Source of the DNA: Alcanivorax sp. 24
GTDB lineage: Bacteria; Pseudomonadota; Gammaproteobacteria; Pseudomonadales; Alcanivoracaceae
Direction of reading: 5' to 3'
Length of the DNA: 64,000 bases
Assembly (NCBI RefSeq): GCF_004360225.1
Contig: NZ_SNUA01000011.1
Span: 1-64,000, forward strand
Shown: positions 1-6,304 of the stretch, piece by piece
Layout: each line of letters starts with the position of its first letter
How positions within the stretch are numbered: the first letter of the stretch is position 1
Position numbers and translations under genes: made by a program
The notes under the pieces: model-generated
Told to the model about the DNA's origin: nothing
The model's database searches: none
Seen by the model: the letters and a program-made list of their open reading frames with translations, nothing else

Positions 1-323
1 CAACGGCTCAGGGCATTCGCGGCCAAGCGGAGCGCCGCCCGGGCCGCTTCCCACAGCAGTTTCGTGGCGGACCTGTGGGAGGCCAGCTTGCTGGCGAATT
101 CCGGCCCTCTGGTGTTGGGATATTCGCTTGCCAGCAAGCTTCCCACAGCGGCTTCGTGGCATGATCCGTGGGAGACCGGCTTGCCGGCGAATATAGCGGC
201 TTGGTAGCCCCTTCCGTTACAGACCCGTGCCCATGATTGAAGCGCGGTGGCCCGCCAAACCGCGATGAACCCTAAAAAGCGTTTTAGTGCTTGCCAGGGC
301 GTTGGGTCTGGTTTTGCATTATC
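1..323. repeat. REP-like repeats and duplicated intergenic element (left copy)
   Basis: No gene is supported here. Positions 75-146 form an inverted REP pair: a GTGGGA...GCTTGCTGGCGAAT arm and its complement ATTCGC...AAGCTTCCCAC. A further REP half lies near 168-193. From about 61 to 323 the sequence aligns closely by eye with 42959-43223, so this is one copy of a dispersed intergenic element. The element ends directly at the heptamer array that starts at 324. Confidence 0.8.
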
Positions 324-477
324 GGCGTCCGGCGTCCGGCGTCCGGCGTCCGGCGTCCGGCGTCCGGCGTCCGGCGTCCGGCGTCCGGCGTCCGGCGTCC
401 GGCGTCCGGCGTCCGGCGTCCGGCGTCCGGCGTCCGGCGTCCGGCGTCCGGCGTCCGGCGTCCGGCGTCCGGCGTCC
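324..477. repeat. 22-copy perfect GGCGTCC heptamer tandem repeat
   Basis: Twenty-two uninterrupted copies of the 7-base unit GGCGTCC (154 bases), followed by a partial GGC. The array ends 8 bases before a perfect TATAAT. The related copy of the flanking element has a single unit at 43224-43230. Three units make 21 bases, so all three + frames stay open and give artefactual low-complexity translations; I treat the array as non-coding. Confidence 0.97.
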
Positions 478-485
478 GGCCCGGG

Positions 486-491
486 TATAAT
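486..491 (+). promoter_or_regulatory. -10 box of the first TetR gene
   Basis: Perfect TATAAT at 486-491, 22 bases upstream of the ATG at 514. The -35 position (about 463-468) falls inside the heptamer array and has no TTGACA-like sequence. The core promoter therefore depends on the -10 plus repeat DNA, or on an activator. A strong SD, AGGAGGAA, lies at 503-510. Confidence 0.6.
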
Positions 492-513
492 GCCGGCCGA
501 TCAGGAGGAACCA

Positions 514-1125
514 ATGACACAAGCACGCGCTGTACACGGCATCGACGACAGTCCGCGGGGGCGCCTGCTCAGCGCCGCCGCCCAACTGTTTCGTGACAAG
601 GGGTATGAACGCACCACGGTGCGCGATATCGCCGCCGTGGTGGGGATCCAGAGCGGGTCCATCTTCCACCATTTCAAGACCAAGGAAGACATCCTGTTCG
701 CGGTGATGGAGGAGGTGATCCACTTCAATACCGAGCGTCTGCGCGCCGCCATCGCCGCCGAGGAGCGGCCAGTGGAGCGGTTACGGGCGCTGGTGCGCGC
801 GGAACTGACCGCCATTGTCGGTGATACCAGCGAGGCGATGACGGTGATGGTCACCGAGTGGCGCTGCCTCAATACCGACAAACAGCGCGAGGCGCTGGCC
901 CTGCGGGATATCTATGAGCAGCTCTGGTTGGATGTGCTCACTGATCTGCACCAGGAAGGCCGTTTCCGCGCCGACCCGTTCATCATGCGACGGCTGATCA
1001 CCGGCATGACCGGGTGGACCCATAACTGGTTTGATCAGTCCCGCAGTCTGTCGGTGGAAGGGTTGGCGGATCTGATTGTCGACCGGGTGGTGGGTGAGGA
1101 TGACGGCGAGGAGGGCGCGGCGTGA
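514..1125 (+). CDS. TetR/AcrR family transcriptional regulator
   Basis: Predicted one-component DNA-binding repressor of 203 residues. The N-terminal TetR helix-turn-helix spans about residues 15-62, with the typical TTVRDIAAVVGI and SGSIFHHFKTKEDIL signatures; the rest is an all-helical ligand/dimer domain of the type seen in KstR2-like regulators. The ligand cannot be named from sequence. The ATG at 514 is chosen because AGGAGGAA sits five bases upstream and the HTH begins in the usual place. An in-frame GTG further upstream would translate the heptamer array and is rejected. The stop overlaps the GTG of the next small ORF by three bases, so the two may be translationally coupled. Confidence 0.9.
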   Translation: MTQARAVHGIDDSPRGRLLSAAAQLFRDKGYERTTVRDIAAVVGIQSGSIFHHFKTKEDILFAVMEEVIHFNTERLRAAIAAEERPVERLRALVRAELTAIVGDTSEAMTVMVTEWRCLNTDKQREALALRDIYEQLWLDVLTDLHQEGRFRADPFIMRRLITGMTGWTHNWFDQSRSLSVEGLADLIVDRVVGEDDGEEGAA

Positions 1126-1322
1126 TCGGTAACGGCTTCGCTTGGGGGCGCACCGGCTACACCATCATGGAGGAAGGGGAGCTGGATCCGGCTACCTGGC
1201 AATTAAAGATCAGTCATTACCTGGTGGCCGAGCCCAGTGGCCACACCGTGCCCGGGCGCTTCACTCTGGAGCAGGCCAGGGCCTGGATCGAAGAGCGCGA
1301 ATCGGAGGCGGATTCCGGCTGA
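1122..1322 (+). CDS. Small hypothetical protein, 66 aa
   Basis: GTG start overlapping the TetR stop (GTGA), 66 residues, acidic at the C-terminus. The composition is protein-like (EGELDPATWQLKISHYLVAE), and the tail FTLEQARAWIEERE looks like an amphipathic helix. No family recognised. The overlap suggests coupling to the TetR gene. A second frame is also open here but starts without an SD; this frame is preferred because of the coupling. Confidence 0.5.
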   Translation: MIGNGFAWGRTGYTIMEEGELDPATWQLKISHYLVAEPSGHTVPGRFTLEQARAWIEERESEADSG

Positions 1323-1399
1323 AATGCAGCCAAAATGGGCGTTTATTCGACAGTGCGACGAAAATATGAACGAACGGCAGGTTTTTTCGCAGAAAGCCG

Positions 1400-1427
1400 T
1401 TGACACTCCGGGGCCAATCCCTAAAAT
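1400..1427 (+). promoter_or_regulatory. Promoter of the tRNA-Val/tRNA-Asp unit
   Basis: -35 TTGACA at 1400-1405 and -10 TAAAAT at 1422-1427 with a 16-base spacer, followed by a GC-rich discriminator (GGCGCCC) of the kind found at stringently controlled stable-RNA promoters. The tRNA-Val 5' end is 25 bases downstream. Confidence 0.8.
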
Positions 1428-1451
1428 GGCGCCCACTTCGCAACGCGATGC

Positions 1452-1527
1452 GGGTGGTTAGCTCAGCTGGGAGAGCATCTGCCTTACAAGCAGAGGGTCG
1501 GCGGTTCGATCCCGTCACCACCCACCA
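1452..1527 (+). tRNA. tRNA-Val (anticodon TAC)
   Basis: 76 nt cloverleaf with CCA encoded (1525-1527). Acceptor arms GGGTGGT / ACCACCC pair fully. The D arm begins GCTCAGCTGGGAGAGC, the anticodon TAC is at 1485-1487, and the T loop is GGTTCGATCC. It is probably cotranscribed with tRNA-Asp 46 bases downstream. Confidence 0.97.
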
Positions 1528-1573
1528 GTTTCCCGAAAGGACGGCTTATAGGCCACTCTTTCACGGAAAGTTC

Positions 1574-1650
1574 GGAGCGGTAGTTCAGTTGGTTAGAATA
1601 CCGGCCTGTCACGCCGGGGGTCGCGGGTTCGAGTCCCGTCCGCTCCGCCA
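1574..1650 (+). tRNA. tRNA-Asp (anticodon GTC)
   Basis: 77 nt cloverleaf with encoded CCA. Acceptor arms GGAGCGG / CCGCTCC pair fully. The anticodon stem CCGGC/GCCGG encloses CTGTCAC with anticodon GTC at 1608-1610, and the T arm contains GGGTTCGAGTCCC. Second gene of the tRNA-Val unit; the terminator is at 1691. Confidence 0.97.
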
Positions 1651-1690
1651 ACATTTTTCATGATCTTAGCCTTTTTCCATGTATTAAGGG

Positions 1691-1724
1691 GCCGCATCGA
1701 GTATTTCGATGCGGCTTTTTCTTT
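1691..1724 (+). terminator. Rho-independent terminator of the tRNA unit
   Basis: Perfect 10-bp stem GCCGCATCGA / TCGATGCGGC (1691-1700 / 1706-1715) with a 5-base loop, then TTTTTCTTTT. Confidence 0.93.
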
Positions 1725-1883
1725 TGTGGCGCCGGGCCACCGCGGAACTTCCCCCTCTCCTGATGTTCTTATCCTGTAAGCGCCTTTTGACCCCTGTCAT
1801 GAAAGGGTCACCAAGGGGACGCTAAAGTTGATCCGACAATCTTTGATTTGAAAATACAGAATGAAACGTAAAGGAGAATAACC

Positions 1884-1991
1884 ATGGATCATTACTTCGA
1901 AGAACGGATGCAGGAAAAGCTCTGGCTGGAGACCCTGGAAGAGCTGGTGGAAGGCGACTGGGAAAGCGATGACGACGGTGTGGAGCTCTGA
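1884..1991 (+). CDS. Small acidic hypothetical protein, 35 aa
   Basis: ATG at 1884 with a strong SD, AAGGAGA at 1871-1877, six bases upstream. It encodes 35 residues starting MDHYFEERMQEKLWLETLEE and ending in an acidic tail (DWESDDDGVEL). It is probably a single amphipathic helix and has no signal peptide. It sits alone between the tRNA terminator and the coiled-coil gene. No family recognised. Support comes from the SD spacing and amino-acid make-up only. Confidence 0.5.
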   Translation: MDHYFEERMQEKLWLETLEELVEGDWESDDDGVEL

Positions 1992-2212
1992 TCCCCCGTC
2001 GTCCCCCCTCCGGCCCGATGGGCCAACCCCTCCCGATTCTGTGAAGCACTCAGCGTTCTGATTACCTTTCCCGAGCAACCCCTTTCTTTTACCTAAAAGC
2101 CGGTTCACACTTTTGTCGTAGCTGCCCGCGATCGGCGGATTGTGACGAGCCTGGTCACCTGACGGTTCGCGAGGCGGATAAAACGATAAGGACATGATCC
2201 GGGGAAGGCGAG

Positions 2213-3553
2213 ATGGCGGGGTCCTCCGTTACCTCTGAAGCAATAGTGTTCTTTGCCGAGCACCGCATCACCAAAAGCATGCTCCACGCCGATTTCGAGG
2301 CGATTCTGGATGGCATGGTGGGGGTGCCGGAGTTCGCTCGCAAAGAGATGCGTGGTGCCTACTGTCTGGTCAACGGGCAGCTGAAGGTCAAGGCGCTGGT
2401 GTTGTTTCTGATCGGCTTCGACGAAGACGGCATGGCCGATACCACCTGGAATATTCCGTTGCGCCATCTGGCCGAGCACGGCGGCCCTGGCCCGGACATG
2501 GGCAGCGGTCCGATCCGGCTGGCCTGCCGCAGCCAGTGCCCGGTGGCGTGGCACCAGGACCAATTGTGGGATCCATCGATGAAGCCCGGCGCCAACGACT
2601 TCGTCGCGGTGCGGGATCTGTTGCGCCAGCGCGGGCCGAAGATGGGCCTGGAAATGGACGAGGGCCTGCCGCCGCCCACGGTGCCGCCGATGCTGTCCGA
2701 GGAGGAAATTCCCACGCTGGGCGCCACTGATCCGGACCCGGAGCGGGTAAGGCTGGCCCGCACCATCAAGGAATTGCGTCTGCGTATTCACACCCTGGAG
2801 AGCGGGCAGAAGGAAGAAATGGCGCAACTGCGCTATGCCCAGCAGCAGAAAGAGGAAATTCTCAATACGCAGCTGGAAAAGGTGCTGATGCAATTCAAGA
2901 CCCTGAAGTCCCAGAACGCGGCGCTGCGCGAGCAGAGCGGTTCACTCAAGGATCAAGTGACGTCGTTGCGCCGGGATCAGCAGGAACAGGACCGTCAGCA
3001 GGGGGGGGAAACGGAGCGCCTGCGTCAGCAGTATCAATTGGAACTGGAGCAGCGCCTGGAAGAAGAGCGGGCGCGGCTGGCCGACGAACTGCACAGCAAG
3101 GAAATGGAGGTGCTCAACCGGGACGATCTGATCGCCCAACTGCGCAAGGACGTGGCTGGTCTCAAACACCAACAGATGAAAGTGAGTAACGCCGGTGGCG
3201 AGCAGATGTTGCGCAAACTGGAGAGCCTGGGCCTCAGTTTCATTGCCTTCCATCCCGGTGCCGGCCACGTCTCCATCGGTGCTGACCAGATTTCCGATTA
3301 CATGGAAAACCCGTTGGCGTTCGCGGCGCGTAAATGCCTGGTGACCGAGGATCACTACCGTGCCTGGCTGGCTCACTATGAGAATCCGGTATGCCAGGTG
3401 GCGGTGGGGCCGGAGGCGCGTGCCTGTGGCAAAAGAGTGATCCGGGTGGACGTGCCTAATCAGTTCAAGCCGGGCGTCTCCGATTGCAATTCCAACCGCT
3501 GTCCGCACTGCCGTTCGGATGCCGCCATCGATAATGTGCTCAAGTTCCGGTAA
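2213..3553 (+). CDS. Coiled-coil protein with Cys-rich C-terminus (conserved hypothetical)
   Basis: 446 residues, cytosolic, no signal peptide. Residues 1-150 form a globular N-terminal domain (KEMRGAYCLVNGQLKVKALVLFLIGFDEDG). Residues about 176-323 are a long, highly charged Glu/Gln/Arg coiled coil. Residues 330-446 form a C-terminal domain with cysteines at 394, 405, 425, 430 and 433, including C-x4-C-x2-C, which could bind metal. I recall similar proteins near nadK in Pseudomonas, often labelled chromosome-partition-like, but no ParA Walker motif is present here, so that label is not supported. The start at 2213 follows GGGGAAGGCGAG. Function unknown. Confidence 0.85.
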   Translation: MAGSSVTSEAIVFFAEHRITKSMLHADFEAILDGMVGVPEFARKEMRGAYCLVNGQLKVKALVLFLIGFDEDGMADTTWNIPLRHLAEHGGPGPDMGSGPIRLACRSQCPVAWHQDQLWDPSMKPGANDFVAVRDLLRQRGPKMGLEMDEGLPPPTVPPMLSEEEIPTLGATDPDPERVRLARTIKELRLRIHTLESGQKEEMAQLRYAQQQKEEILNTQLEKVLMQFKTLKSQNAALREQSGSLKDQVTSLRRDQQEQDRQQGGETERLRQQYQLELEQRLEEERARLADELHSKEMEVLNRDDLIAQLRKDVAGLKHQQMKVSNAGGEQMLRKLESLGLSFIAFHPGAGHVSIGADQISDYMENPLAFAARKCLVTEDHYRAWLAHYENPVCQVAVGPEARACGKRVIRVDVPNQFKPGVSDCNSNRCPHCRSDAAIDNVLKFR

Positions 3554-3675
3554 TTATGCCGCGAACTGGTAAGTATCTTGCTTCAAGAATCCGCCAGGGA
3601 GCCCCTGAAAAACACCCATCATCCCGGGCTGACCCGGGACCTCCCTCGGCATGGCCCGCGGCTTCGTGGAGGGAG

Positions 3676-3696
3676 ATGCCGGATTGAGTCCGGCAT
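3676..3696. repeat. Intergenic hairpin in the 3554-3785 gap
   Basis: Perfect 8-bp stem ATGCCGGA / TCCGGCAT with a 5-base loop, preceded by TCATCCCGGGCTGACCCGGG, a widespread type of proteobacterial interspersed repeat. A related fragment (TCATCCCGGGG) occurs near 44247. There is no T-run, so it is not a clear terminator. Confidence 0.6.
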
Positions 3697-3785
3697 GACG
3701 TTGTTTAGAGGTTCCTTAAGCGCCATACCGGATCGTGAGGGTCGGGGGGACTCGCGCGATCGAATAATAAGGGGGGAAGCCATTC

Positions 3786-4856
3786 ATGGCTCAAGAATCC
3801 ATCGATAAGCGTTTATTGCAGGCGTTCGTGCCGGTCAATGCGCTGTCCAATGATCAGCTCGACTGGTTGTTGGACCAGCAGGAGGTTTGTCGTTACGAAC
3901 CCGGCGACATTCTGTTCCGTCAGGGGGATCGTGATAACGTCACCATTTATCTGCTCAGCGGTGATGTGGAGCTATTCAACGAGAGCGGCCAGCGCAGCGT
4001 GGTTCGGGCGGGGGATGCTACCTCCTGGCACCCGCTTGGTCATTTCCAGCCGCGCCGGGATGACGCCCGGGCGCTGACCGAAGTCAGCGTGGTGCGTTTC
4101 GACAGTTTCCGGTTGGACACCATCTTGTCCTGGGATCAATCCGCCGGTTACGTGATTCTCGACATCAACGCCAATGCTGCTTATCAGCATGACCGTGACT
4201 GGATGATCCGGTTGCTGAAGTCCAATTTGTTCCACCGGGTGCCACCAGCCAACATTCTGGAAATCTTCCGCCGCCTGCATGCCCGCCGCTGCAAGGAAGG
4301 TGAGGTGATCATCCGCCAGGGCGAGGAGGCGGATTGCTGTTACATCATCAAGGAAGGGGTCTGCGAGGTGTCCATCGAACTGGGTAACCCCGGAGTGGCG
4401 ACGCCGGTGGCGATGCTGGAGGAAGGGCAGTGGTTCGGTGAGGAGGCATTGCTGTCCGGCACACCGCGTAACGCCACCATCACCATGGCCACGGACGGGG
4501 TGTTGATGCGTCTGGGGCGGGACGATTTCGACGCGCTGCTGCGGGAACCGATCATCCACACCCTGCCGGTGGACAAGGCCCGGGAGAAGATCGCCGCCGG
4601 CGCCCGCTGGCTGGATGTGCGCACCGGCGACGAGTTTGACCGCCATCGGCTGTCCGGAGCCGCTAATATGTCGTTGAATGTGCTGCGCCTGAAGTCGCGG
4701 TTGCTGGACCCGAAACAGGCCTACGTGGCCTACTGTGATACCGGTCGGCGTAGCGCCACGGCGGCATTTTTGTTAAAAAACGCAGGCTTGGACGTGTTCG
4801 TGCTGGAAGGCGGCCTCAATGGTAACGCCGACCCTCTGCACGAGTATCTCGAATAG
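3786..4856 (+). CDS. Tandem cyclic-nucleotide-binding domains fused to a rhodanese domain
   Basis: 356 residues. CNBD 1 spans about 15-115 and is degenerate. CNBD 2 spans about 142-255 and keeps a cassette-like FGEEALLSGTPRNA (217-230). A C-terminal rhodanese domain (about 262-350) has the active-site loop YCDTGRRS with Cys317. There is no membrane segment or HTH, so it is a soluble sensor/effector whose rhodanese module may carry sulfur or regulate. CNBD-rhodanese proteins beside nadK are known in Pseudomonas relatives. SD-like GGGGGGAAG precedes the ATG. The gene ends 43 bases before the nadK start and is probably cotranscribed with it. Substrate and ligand cannot be read from sequence. Confidence 0.9.
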   Translation: MAQESIDKRLLQAFVPVNALSNDQLDWLLDQQEVCRYEPGDILFRQGDRDNVTIYLLSGDVELFNESGQRSVVRAGDATSWHPLGHFQPRRDDARALTEVSVVRFDSFRLDTILSWDQSAGYVILDINANAAYQHDRDWMIRLLKSNLFHRVPPANILEIFRRLHARRCKEGEVIIRQGEEADCCYIIKEGVCEVSIELGNPGVATPVAMLEEGQWFGEEALLSGTPRNATITMATDGVLMRLGRDDFDALLREPIIHTLPVDKAREKIAAGARWLDVRTGDEFDRHRLSGAANMSLNVLRLKSRLLDPKQAYVAYCDTGRRSATAAFLLKNAGLDVFVLEGGLNGNADPLHEYLE

Positions 4857-4899
4857 CCCGTCCCGGGGATCCGGGGCTGGGGCCCAACCCGGGACTAAT

Positions 4900-5787
4900 G
4901 TGGCGCAAGACAAATTTCGCAATATCGGCCTGATCGCCCGTTCCGAAAGCGAGCAGGCGCTGTACTCCATGCGCCAGCTGATTCACTTTCTGCACGGTCG
5001 TGACTGCACTGTCATTCTGGAAAAGGGCATTGCCGGCAGTCTCCCGGAAATGGGACTGCAGGCGGCCAGCGCCGCTCAGATGGGCGAATCCTGTGATCTG
5101 GTGATCGTGGTCGGCGGCGACGGCAGCCTGCTCGGCGCGGCCCGTACCCTGGCCCGTTACGATGTGCCGGTGCTGGGGGTGAACCGGGGGCATCTGGGCT
5201 TCCTCACCGATATTCTGCCTTCGGAAATCGAATCCCGGGTCGGTCAGGTGCTGGACGGTGAATACACCACCGAGCGTCGCTTCCTGCTGGATATGGAGGT
5301 ACGGCGCGGCAATCTGGTGATGGGCGAGGGCAGCGCGCTTAATGACGTGGTGCTGCTCTCCGGTGACAGTGTCCACATGATCGACTTCGAGCTGATCATC
5401 GACGGCCATTTCGTCTATGGGCAGCGTTCCGACGGCCTGATCATCTCCACGCCCACCGGTTCCACCGCCTACGCTCTGTCCGGCGGCGGTCCGATCATGC
5501 ATCCCCGTCTGGATGCCATGGTGCTGGTGCCGATGAACCCCCATACCCTGACCAGCCGGCCCCTGGTGGTGGACGGTAACAGCGAGATCAAGATCCAGAT
5601 CACCACCGAGAAAGTGAACCCCCTGGTGAGCTGCGACGGCACTTCCGGAGTGCGATTACAACTGGGCGACGTCATCGCCATTCGCAAAAAGCCCCATCGT
5701 TTGCAGTTGATCCACCCGCCGGGGCACGATTTCTACCAGGCCTGCCGTTCCAAACTGGGCTGGAGCACCCGTCCGGGGGATAATTGA
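4900..5787 (+). CDS. nadK: NAD kinase
   Basis: ATP- (or polyphosphate-) dependent phosphorylation of NAD+ to NADP+, the only route to NADP. 295 residues from GTG at 4900, the usual length. Signatures: GGDG at 72-75, NRG at 95-97, ALND at 146-149 and TPTGSTAYALSGGGPI at 184-199. The reading frame is open upstream to 4819, but that would add 27 low-complexity residues overlapping the CNBD gene; the GTG giving MAQDKFRNIGLIAR matches the family N-terminus. No strong SD is visible. Confidence 0.96.
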   Translation: MAQDKFRNIGLIARSESEQALYSMRQLIHFLHGRDCTVILEKGIAGSLPEMGLQAASAAQMGESCDLVIVVGGDGSLLGAARTLARYDVPVLGVNRGHLGFLTDILPSEIESRVGQVLDGEYTTERRFLLDMEVRRGNLVMGEGSALNDVVLLSGDSVHMIDFELIIDGHFVYGQRSDGLIISTPTGSTAYALSGGGPIMHPRLDAMVLVPMNPHTLTSRPLVVDGNSEIKIQITTEKVNPLVSCDGTSGVRLQLGDVIAIRKKPHRLQLIHPPGHDFYQACRSKLGWSTRPGDN

Positions 5788-5845
5788 GGTTCGTCTCGGA
5801 GTAAAGCGGGTGGACCACCGCTGGCACGGAAGGGGCCACGAAGTC

Positions 5846-5920
5846 GCTGTGGGAAGCTTGCTTGCAAGCGAAGGGCTTCCGGGCCCCATGATTCGCTTGC
5901 AAGCAAGCTTCCCTCAGCGG
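5846..5920. repeat. REP-like inverted pair (TTGCAAG subtype)
   Basis: Arm GCTGTGGGAAGCTTGCTTGC(AAGCGAA) and its near-perfect complement ATTCGCTTGCAAGCAAGCTT(CCCTCAGC) separated by about 20 bases. It lies in the 235-base gap between nadK and the DUF1315-like gene. Confidence 0.9.
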
Positions 5921-6022
5921 CGTTGTAGCGGCCTTTTTATGTCTCCAAGGCCGACAACACCACCACGATGAACCATAATTGATGGCCGACCGCCGTCCCA
6001 ACCATGTCACAACCCGAGAGGG

Positions 6023-6304
6023 ATGATGAATTTTTCCAATTTCGAGCAGTTGATTGATTCCATGACCCTGGAAGTGTGGCACGGCCTGCGTCGTGCCGTG
6101 GAACTGGGGCGCTGGCCCGATGGCCGCCAGGTTTCCGCCGAGCAGCGGGAACTGTGCCTGCAGGCCATCATCGCCTGGGAAGCCAGGAACCTGCCTGAAG
6201 AAGAGCGTACCGGTTATGTGCCTTCCCATTGCAAAAGCAGTGAAGCGGACAGTGATCAGCCAGTGGATCTGCAACCGGCCCCCGAGCGGAAAGGAGAGCA
6301 CTGA
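6023..6304 (+). CDS. YeaC-like DUF1315 family protein
   Basis: 93 residues, cytosolic, starting MMNFSNFEQLIDSMTLEVWHGLRRAVELGRWPDG. The WHGLRRAVELGRWPDG and LCLQAIIAWEARNLPEEERTGYV segments resemble the YeaC/DUF1315 family, which often lies just upstream of pepN in Pseudomonas-type genomes. The last Cys-containing stretch is variable. SD GAGAGGG precedes the ATG. Its stop shares a base with the pepN start, so coupling is likely. Function unknown. Confidence 0.85.
   Translation: MMNFSNFEQLIDSMTLEVWHGLRRAVELGRWPDGRQVSAEQRELCLQAIIAWEARNLPEEERTGYVPSHCKSSEADSDQPVDLQPAPERKGEH

Noticed and set aside
324-477. Possible CRISPR array
   Set aside because: The units are 7 bases and contiguous, with no spacers; no cas genes in the window.
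247-723. Several frames on both strands encoding GVRRPAS or RRTPDAG repeats
   Set aside because: They are translations of the 7-base array, which stays open in all frames; the real start of the TetR gene is ATG 514 with a strong SD.
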